A stretch of 64,000 bases of DNA. Origin: Larkinella soli (GTDB taxonomy: Bacteria > Bacteroidota > Bacteroidia > Cytophagales > Spirosomataceae). The stretch is taken from the NCBI RefSeq assembly GCF_003703975.1, contig NZ_QTJY01000023.1, forward strand, positions 19,687 to 83,686, in the 5' to 3' direction. This document shows, one piece after another, positions 1 to 8,114 of this stretch (positions are counted from its first letter, which is position 1; each line of letters starts with the position of its first letter). The translations under genes and the position numbers were made by a program. The notes beneath the pieces are model-generated. The model searched no databases and had not been told where the DNA came from. It saw only the letters and a program-made list of their open reading frames with translations.

Positions 1-215
1 AGGGCCTGAAGCAGTTTGGGCGTGTCGTCGGTGAGGCCGTCGCCTTTCGGCTGAAACCAGGTAAAATCCATCCAGCCCGACACGTCCATGCCTGATTGAT
101 CGACCGTGTCGCTCGCAATCGTCCGGTCTTCACTCGTCCGAACGGTCTGCCCCCGGCCGGCCAGAGACACGGCCAGCAGACCGAACAGCATCCATTGTCT
201 GATCCCTCCCTTCAT
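1..215 (-). CDS. Secreted pectate-lyase-superfamily protein, N-terminal part only
   Basis: The start codon is at 215 and the frame stays open to the window edge, so only about 71 residues are visible. The N-terminus has a signal-peptide pattern (residues 1-23, hydrophobic core LFGLLAVSLAG). Near residues 56-67 it reads QPKGDGLTDDTPKL, the hallmark of the first strand of pectate_lyase_3-type right-handed β-helix proteins (usual form GAKGDGVTDDT). The family includes polysaccharide lyases, hydrolases and phage-type depolymerases. It lies 22 bp after the sugar transferase gene and is the last visible gene of the long minus-strand polysaccharide operon, so a role in trimming or releasing the polymer is possible. 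The catalytic region lies outside the window, so the activity cannot be called. Confidence 0.75.
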   Translation of the reverse strand, partial: MKGGIRQWMLFGLLAVSLAGRGQTVRTSEDRTIASDTVDQSGMDVSGWMDFTWFQPKGDGLTDDTPKLLQA

Positions 216-237
216 GATTCGCTTCCCGCGAAGCGAT

Positions 238-1320
238 TTACTTGCTCCGGGCTCGTTTCCAGAAAATATTATATCCTATTTTTAAAAAATACCGCAGGTC
301 CGTTTTGAACGGAGCCTGGGCGAAAGCCGCCAGATACCGCCGTTCGGACTCGACAATTTCATCGAAGTTCCGGGGCAGGTCGGCATAATACGGCGGCAGC
401 AGCCCCGGCTTGTATCTGACCCGTTCGTTCCGGACCGACTCCGGATACAGGCTGAGGTAGTGCGCGCTGATGGGCCGGACGCCGATCAGCTTCATGTCGC
501 CCTTCAACAGGTTGATCACCATCGGAATCTCGTCGATCCAGTATTTCCGCATGAGCCGGCCTACCGTCGTGATGCGGAAATCATCCCGGAATTTTCCGCC
601 GGCTTCGAGCCCGCTGGTCCGGATCAGATATTCCTGGAGATGTTCGGAATACGGGTGCATCGTCCGGAATTTATAGACGTTGAACAGTTTGCCGCCCTGC
701 CCGACCCGGGCCATCCGCAGCAGAACTCCTTCGGAAGAAGCCGGTTTCTCGACGAACGACCCCGCCGGACGCTGCGCCACGATCACCAGCCGGTTGCCCG
801 ACTCGAACACGGCGTTGACCGAAAAACCCGCATAATACAGCCGCCCGATCACCTCCGCCCTGGAGATGGTCCGGAGCGAGGGGAACAGCCGCCGGTACAG
901 AACCTTGACCGGATACACACGGGGCGTAATACGGTGCAGCAGATAGTCGCCCGCATACAGGGATTGCCGGATACCGGCGGGCAGCGGGTCGAAAATCCGC
1001 CGTTTGCGCTGCCCGAGCGTCTCTACCCGGCAGATCAGGAAACCGTCTTTTCGGATCGCTCCGAAAGCCGCCCGAAACACCTGGTTCAGGTCGGTATGCA
1101 GTTGCAGCAGGTCGGGAATGACCAGCGCGGGCACCGGAATCTTGACGGAGCTGATCGCCTGTCCGTCCGGAGAGACGACGATCGGAGCCGCCCGGACGTT
1201 ACCATTCGCGGCCACCCGGATGATCTCCACATCTTCGGGGGAGAAGCCGAAATCCAGCAGCGACGGCAGGTCCGGCCACGGGGCGGTTTCGGCGGCAGGT
1301 GTGGTTTGTAAAGCTTCCAT
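238..1320 (-). CDS. Sugar-phosphate transferase (bacterial_transf family), atypical soluble form
   Basis: A 360-residue protein. Residues about 200-310 match the catalytic core of polyprenyl-phosphate sugar-phosphate transferases (PF02397): RVGQGGK (205-211), KFRTM (217-221), the DEIPMVINLLKGDM block (263-276), VRPI (281-284) and YKPG (303-306). The family normally starts polymer assembly by putting a sugar-1-phosphate on undecaprenyl phosphate. The usual re-entrant membrane helix with the KRxFD motif just before the core is missing. Instead residues 1-190 look soluble, and GFLICRVETLG and AEVIGRLYYAGF resemble the C-terminal half of a SAM methyltransferase fold (an inference by eye). It sits 20 bp downstream of the DUF354 gene in cluster A. 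It is probably the initiating transferase, but an altered role is possible. Confidence 0.8.
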   Translation of the reverse strand: MEALQTTPAAETAPWPDLPSLLDFGFSPEDVEIIRVAANGNVRAAPIVVSPDGQAISSVKIPVPALVIPDLLQLHTDLNQVFRAAFGAIRKDGFLICRVETLGQRKRRIFDPLPAGIRQSLYAGDYLLHRITPRVYPVKVLYRRLFPSLRTISRAEVIGRLYYAGFSVNAVFESGNRLVIVAQRPAGSFVEKPASSEGVLLRMARVGQGGKLFNVYKFRTMHPYSEHLQEYLIRTSGLEAGGKFRDDFRITTVGRLMRKYWIDEIPMVINLLKGDMKLIGVRPISAHYLSLYPESVRNERVRYKPGLLPPYYADLPRNFDEIVESERRYLAAFAQAPFKTDLRYFLKIGYNIFWKRARSK

Positions 1321-1340
1321 ATCTCGCAGTTGATTCGGGT

Positions 1341-2441
1341 TCAGACCGGATTCGCCGTCAGAAGAAAGCGGTTCTGTCGGGCCGGATTTTCTTTCAGTTC
1401 CTTCAGGCTGGCCGGGTAGTTACCCACCAGCCAGGCCATGAAGGCGGTTACGTCGATATTCTCCGACAGCATCCGCTGCCGTCGTTCCTGCCAGTCGGTG
1501 CGGGCCGGGCCGCTCAGGATCTCCACGGCTTTTTCCGTAACGCCGTCGAAGGTGACGAACAGTTCCTGTAAGCCGTACTGCTTCAGTTCGAGGTGGACGC
1601 CCGGACAGGTATCGGGCGCCAGCAGGCTGTTGACCAGGATGTTGGGTACCCCCAGCAGCGCACACTCACTGGCGGTGGTGCTGCCCTCGCCGATATACAG
1701 GCTCGCAAAGGCCAGCAGGTGGTGGAGTTTCTCCGGGGCGACCCGGATCCGGTGGCCCTCCAGCTCGGGCGGCAGGGCACCCTCCGACGAGATGAACACC
1801 CGGGCGTGCCGGCTCAGCCGCTCGACCAGGTCGATCTTCTGATTCCGGCTCAGGCCGTGCTGCCCGACGTCGTGGCTGGCGCCCCACGAGATGAACCGCA
1901 GGATCACGAACCGATCCTGGCGGGTCAGGCCCATTTCTTCCAGGACGCGCTCGTCGGGCTGGAAGCAGGTCGGGGCCAGATGGCAGAGTTCGATGTATCC
2001 CTGATACCGGATCTGTTTGGCACCCAAGTCCTTGCGGAAGCCGTTCGGCGTCACGACCGTGTCGGTGAAGGGCAGGTACATGAGGTGTTCGAAGCGGGCG
2101 TGCTCGGTGTCGTCGAAGGCGATGTGCGGTTTGCCGAACAGTTTGGACACCTGGGCCGCGTAGGGTGACCCGAAACTCAGAAACAGGTCGGGCCGGAACG
2201 AGCGGGCCACCCGGGCGATGGCCGCATTGCCTTTGAGCAGATACAGCATCTTGCCGACCAGCCCCCGGCCGCCCTTCCCGCGGGAGACATAGGGCAGGTT
2301 ATAAGCTTTCAGCAGGTTAAAGGTCACCTCCTTATCGCGGGCCGTGATGGCGACCTGATGGCCCTTTTCCTGCAGCAGCCGGATGGCGTTCCGGAAGTAA
2401 TGGACGTGGGCGGGGTGTCCGATGTCGATCAGAATTTTCAT
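1341..2441 (-). CDS. DUF354 family protein (GT-B / UDP-GlcNAc 2-epimerase-like fold)
   Basis: A 366-residue protein beginning MKILIDIGHPAHVHYFRN, the signature N-terminus of DUF354 (PF04007). The family has two Rossmann-like domains related to GT-B glycosyltransferases and UDP-GlcNAc 2-epimerases. The C-terminal half keeps the nucleotide-sugar-site pattern YIGEGSTTASECALLGVPNI (about residues 252-271). It lies 9 bp after the HisF-like gene and before the sugar transferase. DUF354 genes often sit beside WbpG/HisH/HisF sets. The diamino-uronic-acid pathway in this operon has no recognisable WbpI epimerase, so this protein could fill that step or act as a glycosyltransferase. Neither role is proven from sequence. 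Confidence 0.8.
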   Translation of the reverse strand: MKILIDIGHPAHVHYFRNAIRLLQEKGHQVAITARDKEVTFNLLKAYNLPYVSRGKGGRGLVGKMLYLLKGNAAIARVARSFRPDLFLSFGSPYAAQVSKLFGKPHIAFDDTEHARFEHLMYLPFTDTVVTPNGFRKDLGAKQIRYQGYIELCHLAPTCFQPDERVLEEMGLTRQDRFVILRFISWGASHDVGQHGLSRNQKIDLVERLSRHARVFISSEGALPPELEGHRIRVAPEKLHHLLAFASLYIGEGSTTASECALLGVPNILVNSLLAPDTCPGVHLELKQYGLQELFVTFDGVTEKAVEILSGPARTDWQERRQRMLSENIDVTAFMAWLVGNYPASLKELKENPARQNRFLLTANPV

Positions 2442-2450
2442 GGTCCGGGT

Positions 2451-3218
2451 TTAGCTGGCAAGGTTAAGCCGGCGCAGCTCGGTCTGGGTCGGGAAGTTGA
2501 CCAGAACCGCCCGGCGCGGGCCGTGATAGACAAACATACTTCCGGCCGAGGCCGCCGACGCGCCCCCTTCCGTAACGATCTGCCGGACGTGGTCGAAGGT
2601 GCCGCAGCCGCCCAGCGCCACCACAGGCACCGGCACGGCACCGGCAATTTTCCGCACCAGCTCCGTATGATAGCCGTTCATCATGCCGTCGTGTTCGATG
2701 GACTGGACCACCAGCTCCCCGACGCCCAGATCGGCCATCTGTTTCGCCCACTCCAGCGGAGAGCGGCCGGTCGATTTGCCGCCGGCCTGCGCGTAGACGG
2801 ATTCTTTCCGGAACAGGTTCTTCTTCACGTCCAGACAGACGACGATGGTCGAAGAGCCGAACTCGTCGGACGCCTGCCGGACGAAGTCCGGGTTTTCGAG
2901 CGCGTAGGAGTTCAGGCAGACGCGCTCGGCGCCGGCCTTGATGAGGGTTTCGATGGCTTTCAGCGACCGGATGCCCCCGCCGACCGTGAAGGGCATGTTG
3001 GTTTCGTCGCCGATCTGCCGCACGAGGTCCGGGTCGATGGTCCGGTTTTCGGCCGTGGCCCGGATGTCGAGAAAGATCAGCTCATCGGCCCGCAGGTCGT
3101 TGAACAGTTTGACGGCGTTGATGGGGTCGCCGATGTAGCGGTGGTTGCGAAACTGTACGCTCTTTACCAGCCCCTTATTCTGTAACAGAAGGCAGGGTAT
3201 TACTCTCGGTCGGTACAT
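2451..3218 (-). CDS. hisF2: HisF-like cyclase/ammonia-channel subunit of a sugar amidotransferase
   Basis: A 255-residue (βα)8 barrel of the HisF family, starting MYRPRVIPCLLL. In LPS clusters such HisF2 proteins work with HisH2 and WbpG to pass glutamine-derived ammonia to a sugar, rather than in histidine synthesis. Here the catalytic aspartate at HisF position 11 is leucine (IPCLLL), while Asp130 (VVCLDVKK) and the SIEHDG motif remain. This supports a specialised role. The start overlaps the end of hisH by 44 bp (3175-3218), suggesting translational coupling of the two partners. It is followed 9 bp later by the DUF354 gene. Confidence 0.88.
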   Translation of the reverse strand: MYRPRVIPCLLLQNKGLVKSVQFRNHRYIGDPINAVKLFNDLRADELIFLDIRATAENRTIDPDLVRQIGDETNMPFTVGGGIRSLKAIETLIKAGAERVCLNSYALENPDFVRQASDEFGSSTIVVCLDVKKNLFRKESVYAQAGGKSTGRSPLEWAKQMADLGVGELVVQSIEHDGMMNGYHTELVRKIAGAVPVPVVALGGCGTFDHVRQIVTEGGASAASAGSMFVYHGPRRAVLVNFPTQTELRRLNLAS

Positions 3219-3846
3219 AAGCCGTCTTTTTTACCAGATGGATGAAATTTCTGAACACCTGAATACCGGCGTCCTGGCTCTTTTCGGGGTGATACTGAAA
3301 CCCGAAAATATTGTCGCGCTGGACGGCCGACACGAAATCGTAGCCGTAACGGGTCCGGTGCAGGGCATCGGCCGGGTCGGTGAGGCTGACGTGAAAGGAA
3401 TGCACGAAATAGAACAGCTCGTCGGGCGCCAGGCCCTCGCAGATGGGGTGCGGCCGCACCTGCTCGATGCTGTTCCAGCCGATGTGCGGAATTTTGAGCC
3501 GGGGCTGGTCGTCGAGCCGGAACCGGACGGTATTGCCTTTGATCCAGCCCAGCCCTTCGGCGTCCCCTTCCTCGCTGTGTTCCATGAGCAGCTGCATCCC
3601 GAGGCAGACGCCCATGACGGGCACCCGCTCCTCCAGCACCCGCCGGTTGAGCAGGCTCAGCAGGTCCAGGCTCCGCAGCCGGTCCATGGCCCGCCCGTAA
3701 TGCCCGACGCCGGGCAGAATGAGGGCATCGGCCGCTTCGATCTCGGCCGGGTCGGCGCTGATGCCGCACTCGACGCCCAGCTTCCTGAATTTATTATGCA
3801 CCGAGCGAAGATTGCCCATGCCGTAATCGATGACGACGATATTCAT
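3175..3846 (-). CDS. hisH2: HisH-like glutamine amidotransferase subunit
   Basis: A 223-residue class I glutamine amidotransferase starting MNIVVIDYGMGNLRSV. The nucleophile elbow GVCLGMQ and the C-terminal FQYHPEKS with the catalytic His and Glu are all present. An upstream in-frame start would add 15 residues, but the conserved family N-terminus begins at the Met at 3846, so that start was chosen. It should release ammonia from glutamine and pass it through HisF2 to a WbpG-type protein for amidation or amidination of a uronic-acid sugar. It lies 45 bp after the first wbpG-like gene and overlaps hisF2 by 44 bp. Confidence 0.9.
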   Translation of the reverse strand: MNIVVIDYGMGNLRSVHNKFRKLGVECGISADPAEIEAADALILPGVGHYGRAMDRLRSLDLLSLLNRRVLEERVPVMGVCLGMQLLMEHSEEGDAEGLGWIKGNTVRFRLDDQPRLKIPHIGWNSIEQVRPHPICEGLAPDELFYFVHSFHVSLTDPADALHRTRYGYDFVSAVQRDNIFGFQYHPEKSQDAGIQVFRNFIHLVKKTAYVPTESNTLPSVTE

Positions 3847-3891
3847 TCTATTTTGAGTTTGGACCTCGCTCCCGGCCGGGGGTGAGATCAA

Positions 3892-5058
3892 TCAGCTTGC
3901 ATATTTCAGGTACAGAATGTGCGGCAGAATTTTCAGGCTGCACGCCACCTTGATGGGCCAGCGCAGAAACCGGATCAGCGGCAGGTAGGTCTGAAAATCT
4001 TGGTGCGAGCGCGGGCTGCGGTTGAAAATTTCCTCCCAATCTTCCAGCGTCCAGCCCAGCTTCGAGATGGCATAGGCCACCACCGACCGGTCGTACTCGT
4101 AGGGGCTGGCCTCCAGCTCCGCGACGGCTTCCTCCCGTGAAATCTGTCCCGAGCGGATCAGGGCCGACAGTTCGGTTTTGCGCTTGTCGATATTGAATTT
4201 GCCGGGCAGCAGATAAGACTGGAAGAACTTGGTATACAGGTTCTCATGGTGGTGACCCCCGTAGTAAACCCAGCCCAGTTCCCGGCCCAGCACCTCGTCG
4301 ACCTTCTTTTTGTTATAATCGACGTATTCCAGCAGCCGCACCTCCCGGATGCGCCGGACGAAGCTGCAATACAGCAGATAGGGCAGCATCATCACCTTAA
4401 AGCTCCGGACCGATCCGCTGCCGTGTTTCCGGTGAACGCTCTTGAAATACCGCCCGTCCATGTAGGTCCAGCTGATGGGCGAGGTGCCTTCCGTCCGGAA
4501 CGAGTGGCCGTTCAGGATGTAACCGACGCCCTCGCGGGCGGCCGTTTCGTACAGAACGGAGTAGATGGCGTAGTCGGTCGGGATGTCGGCGTCGGGCACG
4601 GAGGCTTTCAGGAACGACCGTTGCAGGTCCTTGAACTCCTCCCAGTCGGCCACGACCGTATGCAGGTCGACGCCGAGCAGGCTGGTGGCCTTTTTGATGT
4701 TCGAGACGGCGATTTCGGAGTTCCAGCCGTTGTCGAAATGCACCGCCAGGGGCCGCAGACCCAGCTTTTTGGCCATCAGCAGCGTATAGGTGCTGTCGCG
4801 GCCTCCGCTGACGCCCACGATGCAGTCATACGGTTTGCCGGCGCCGTCCTTTTTGATCCGGGCCACGATCTTTTTCAGATCGTCGTCCATGGTTTCCACC
4901 GGATGCCGGCGGTCCATTTCGTCGTGGATGTGGCAGTATTTGCAAACCCCCTTTTCGTCGAACCAGATGTCGGAGACGGTCGTATCCAGCACGCAGCGGC
5001 TGCACCGGCGATACCCGGTCTGGAGGGTGGTTTCTACAGGCTTGAACGTTGTTTCCAT
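3892..5058 (-). CDS. wbpG: N-acetyl sugar amidotransferase (WbpG family), Cys-complete copy
   Basis: A 388-residue protein of the WbpG/LpsG amidotransferase family. The PP-loop ATP-binding motif SGGRDS is at residues 84-89. The N-terminus has two cysteine pairs, C19-x2-C22 and C39-x2-C42, likely a zinc knuckle (inference). In Pseudomonas aeruginosa, WbpG with HisH2 and HisF2 forms the acetamidino group of ManNAc3NAmA. Here hisH2 and hisF2 follow directly (gap 45 bp). A second, divergent copy lies 15 bp upstream. C-terminal residues such as GWVYYGGHHHENLYTKF are strongly conserved between the two copies. Confidence 0.9.
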   Translation of the reverse strand: METTFKPVETTLQTGYRRCSRCVLDTTVSDIWFDEKGVCKYCHIHDEMDRRHPVETMDDDLKKIVARIKKDGAGKPYDCIVGVSGGRDSTYTLLMAKKLGLRPLAVHFDNGWNSEIAVSNIKKATSLLGVDLHTVVADWEEFKDLQRSFLKASVPDADIPTDYAIYSVLYETAAREGVGYILNGHSFRTEGTSPISWTYMDGRYFKSVHRKHGSGSVRSFKVMMLPYLLYCSFVRRIREVRLLEYVDYNKKKVDEVLGRELGWVYYGGHHHENLYTKFFQSYLLPGKFNIDKRKTELSALIRSGQISREEAVAELEASPYEYDRSVVAYAISKLGWTLEDWEEIFNRSPRSHQDFQTYLPLIRFLRWPIKVACSLKILPHILYLKYAS

Positions 5059-5073
5059 GTCGTCGCGGGGGGA

Positions 5074-6228
5074 TTATGCGGCTCTTTCTTCCATTTCGTA
5101 AAAAATCTTCGGCTTGGTCGGCAGCACCCGCTTCAGCACCGGCACCACGAGGTGCAGCAGGCGTTTCATCATCGGGTAATACGAGGGGTAGTCCAGAAAG
5201 GACTTGTTGGGCGCTTTCCATACCGCCAGGAACTCTTCCGGGCTGATATCCAGCTTCTTCATCACGTACTCCCGGTCGGCTTCCATCTGCTCCAGGTCAT
5301 AAGGCGGCTGCTTGATCTGTTCCAGCGCCTGCTCGCGGGTGATCTCTCCGCTGACGGCCTGGGCCGAAAGCGTGATCCGGCGCTTGTCGATGTTGAACTT
5401 GCGCGGCAGCCAGTAGGCCACGGTGAACTTCGTAAACAGGTTCTCGTGGTGATGACCGCCGTAGTATTCCCAGCCGTAGACGTCCTTCAGCAGTTGCTGG
5501 GCTTCTTTTTTCTGGTAGGGCAGGTAGTTGAAGGGCGAAATCAGCTTGATGCCCCGGGCGTACCCGAGGTACAGGATCTGCCAGAGCGAAAGCCGGGGGT
5601 AGGTTTTGAGCCGCCCGCTGCCGAACTGGCGGTAGATGTGTTTCAGCTGACGCAGGTCGGTATAGGTCCATTCGGTGGGCTGCTTGCCCTCCGAGCGGAA
5701 ATCGCTCCCGATCAGCACGTATTTGATGTTTTCCTTGGCGGCAATCTTGTACAGCACCGACTGGATGGCGAGGTCCGTCGGGCCGTCGACCCAGGGCATA
5801 CCGGCCAGCAGATACGACCGCAGGATGTCCTTGATCTCCTCGTAGTCGATCACGTAGGTTTCCAGGTCGATGTTGAGGGCCGACACCACCTTCTTGATGT
5901 TTTTGACCGAGATGTCGGAGTTCCAGCCGTTGTCGAGGTTGACGGCCAGCGGGTTGAGACCGTATTGTCTGGCGATGTGCAGCAGGTAGGAACTGTCCGT
6001 GCCGCCACTGACGCCGATCAGGCAGTCGTAGCGGGAGTTTTTGGGAGCCGCCTTTTTGATGCGCTCTACGATGCCCGACCACTCCTCCCGACCCTTTTCC
6101 CCTCTCGGGAAGGCTTCCGACAGCTTTTTCTGGATACGGGCATAGTTGGACACGCCCTGCTCGTCGAACCGGATGCCCGGCACCGACGTATCCCATATTC
6201 CTTCCTGACAGATCTGATATAAAGTCAT
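5074..6228 (-). CDS. Second WbpG-type amidotransferase, N-terminal cysteines lost
   Basis: A 384-residue paralogue of the neighbouring WbpG-like protein. The start at 6228 overlaps the asnB stop by 4 bp (ATGA) and gives an N-terminus that aligns with the paralogue; longer in-frame starts run into asnB. The PP-loop SGGTDS (74-79) and the GGHHHENLFTKF block are kept. Aligning the N-termini, the first Cys remains (C7) but the other three become Gly10, Ser27 and Ala30. It is probably an ATP-dependent amidotransferase acting on a different sugar, or a partner subunit of the complete copy. Its position directly after asnB suggests that AsnB may supply its ammonia (inference). Confidence 0.87.
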   Translation of the reverse strand: MTLYQICQEGIWDTSVPGIRFDEQGVSNYARIQKKLSEAFPRGEKGREEWSGIVERIKKAAPKNSRYDCLIGVSGGTDSSYLLHIARQYGLNPLAVNLDNGWNSDISVKNIKKVVSALNIDLETYVIDYEEIKDILRSYLLAGMPWVDGPTDLAIQSVLYKIAAKENIKYVLIGSDFRSEGKQPTEWTYTDLRQLKHIYRQFGSGRLKTYPRLSLWQILYLGYARGIKLISPFNYLPYQKKEAQQLLKDVYGWEYYGGHHHENLFTKFTVAYWLPRKFNIDKRRITLSAQAVSGEITREQALEQIKQPPYDLEQMEADREYVMKKLDISPEEFLAVWKAPNKSFLDYPSYYPMMKRLLHLVVPVLKRVLPTKPKIFYEMEERAA

Positions 6229-8090
6229 ACGCGTTGTAATTCCGTTTGGGGGTGAGTTTTCGCTGAGAATTTGCCCAGAAAATGAGCCGTTTCGATCCAC
6301 TGCCAGATGTCGCGGGCCACGTTGATCTTTCCTTCGGTATGCAGCTTCAGCCGCTTCCGGCACTCGTCGATGTTGAAATAGCCCGACTGTACCAGCAGCG
6401 GGTCGTGCAGGGCCGCTTCGGCTTTCCGGCGGAACAGGTCGTGGCGCATCCAGGCGTCGGCCGGGTTTTCGAAGCCTACTTTATCCTGGCGCGTGCGGAT
6501 TTTTTCCGGCAGGCGGTTGCGCATGGCTTCCCGCAGAATCCACTTGGTCGTGCCGTCCTTGATAAGCATATGGGAGGGCGACGCCAGCGTTTTCTCCACC
6601 AGCCGGTAATCCAGGAACGGCTCACGCAGCTCGATGGAGAAATACATGCTGTTCAGGTCGTTCCACTTCAGATTGTGTTCCAGCTTGCTCTCAAAATGCT
6701 GAAGCAGCGACTCCTTCAGCGACCGAGGGCTGAACAGCTTCTCGTGGATGGTGGAATGACGGCTCTGCTCGCGGAAAAAGCCGGGGTCGATGAACTGCGC
6801 CCGGCGGTGGCCGGCGGCCGCCTTCAGGCGGTTCGGAGCCATATAAAAGCCCAGGTACCCGAGGGCGCCCAGCGAATGATGGTTGCGGTAATAGCCCTTC
6901 CACTCCTTCAGGAACCGGCCGTACTGAAAGTCGGACAGGAGTTCGCGGAAGAAGCTGCCGAAGAAGTAGAGATACCCGGCCAGCTGTTCGTCGGCGCCCT
7001 GCCCGTCCATCAGCACCTTCAGGTAGCGGGAAGCGTCTTTCATCACCTTGAACTGGGAGTAGATGCTCAGCCCGCCGAAGGGCTCGAAGTGGCAGCGCAT
7101 CAGTTCCTCGAAATCTTCGTGGAGGCTCTGCTCGGTGGGCCGGACATACACCAGATTGTCCAGCTGGTCTTTGTATTCGTCGATAAACCGGGTTTCGTCG
7201 CCGTGCTGCCCGTCGCCGTACACCGCCGAGAAGGCGTAGAAATCGGTTTTGCGGTGCCCTTTGATGAGCGTCGAGGCTACCGACGACGAATCGAGCCCTC
7301 CGCTCAGGCAGATGCCCACCGGAACGTCGCTGCGCAGCCGCAGCCCTACCGCCGACTCGAATACCTCGTAATATTCCTGCGGGCTGCGCCAGCCCTGGGT
7401 CAGCTGCTCGTCCAGTTTATACCAGCGGCTGATCCGGACCCGGTTCTGGCGGATGCTCAGGGAATGGCCGTGTTCGAGTTTTTTGATCTGCTGCACGAAA
7501 GTATGGCCGTCGAGGTCCGTCCGGCCGTACATCAGATAATTGTACAGGGAGGTATCGTCGGGGTTCAGCATCCCGCCCCGGCTGCGGACGTAGTCGAACA
7601 CCGGCGGTATTTCGCTGGCGAACACGAAGCAGTCGTTCGAGAGGTAGTAATAGAAGGGCTTGACGCCGAAGCGGTCGCGGGCGGCAAACAGCGTCTGTTC
7701 GTGCCGGTCGTAGATCGCAAAGGCGAACATGCCGTTGAACCGGTGCAGGCAGTCGGGGCCCCAGTGCCGGTAGGCGTTCAGCAGCACCTCCGTGTCGGAG
7801 TGCGAGCGAAACCGGAAGTGCGGGGCGAGCTGCTGCTTCAGTTCGAGGTAGTTATAGATTTCGCCGTTGAAGATGAGCACATACCGCTCGTCGTCGGACA
7901 CCATCGGCTGGTGGCCGGCCGGAGAGAGGTCGAGGATGCTTAGCCGCACGAACCCCAGCCCCACGTGGCCGTCGAGAAACGTGCCGCGGTCGTCGGGGCC
8001 GCGGTGTTTCTGCCGTTCGAGCATGGCGCCGAGGGCCGCCGGGTCGGCGGGTTCTCCGGTGAAGTGGACGATGCCTGCAATTCCGCACAT
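6225..8090 (-). CDS. asnB: Asparagine synthase (glutamine-hydrolysing)-like amidotransferase
   Basis: A 621-residue AsnB-family protein. The class II glutaminase domain starts MCGIAGIV with the nucleophile Cys2 right after the initiator Met, followed by the RLSILDLSPAGHQPM and NGEIYNY signatures. The synthetase domain has the ATP-binding CLSGGLDSSSVAS. In polysaccharide clusters such enzymes amidate uronic acids or supply ammonia, so free asparagine need not be the product. It is coupled to the second WbpG-like gene by an ATGA overlap and lies 24 bp after a GT2 gene. Confidence 0.92.
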   Translation of the reverse strand: MCGIAGIVHFTGEPADPAALGAMLERQKHRGPDDRGTFLDGHVGLGFVRLSILDLSPAGHQPMVSDDERYVLIFNGEIYNYLELKQQLAPHFRFRSHSDTEVLLNAYRHWGPDCLHRFNGMFAFAIYDRHEQTLFAARDRFGVKPFYYYLSNDCFVFASEIPPVFDYVRSRGGMLNPDDTSLYNYLMYGRTDLDGHTFVQQIKKLEHGHSLSIRQNRVRISRWYKLDEQLTQGWRSPQEYYEVFESAVGLRLRSDVPVGICLSGGLDSSSVASTLIKGHRKTDFYAFSAVYGDGQHGDETRFIDEYKDQLDNLVYVRPTEQSLHEDFEELMRCHFEPFGGLSIYSQFKVMKDASRYLKVLMDGQGADEQLAGYLYFFGSFFRELLSDFQYGRFLKEWKGYYRNHHSLGALGYLGFYMAPNRLKAAAGHRRAQFIDPGFFREQSRHSTIHEKLFSPRSLKESLLQHFESKLEHNLKWNDLNSMYFSIELREPFLDYRLVEKTLASPSHMLIKDGTTKWILREAMRNRLPEKIRTRQDKVGFENPADAWMRHDLFRRKAEAALHDPLLVQSGYFNIDECRKRLKLHTEGKINVARDIWQWIETAHFLGKFSAKTHPQTELQRV

Positions 8091-8114
8091 AATAGCGTCG
8101 GGGTTAAGTTCTGT

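Noticed and set aside
4246..6222. A 658-codon open frame on the plus strand
   Set aside because: It runs antisense through two well-conserved WbpG-type genes, has no family features, and is explained by high GC and codon bias on the opposite strand.
6282..7943. A 553-codon open frame on the plus strand
   Set aside because: It is antisense to asnB, whose motifs are unmistakable; the composition fits a shadow frame.
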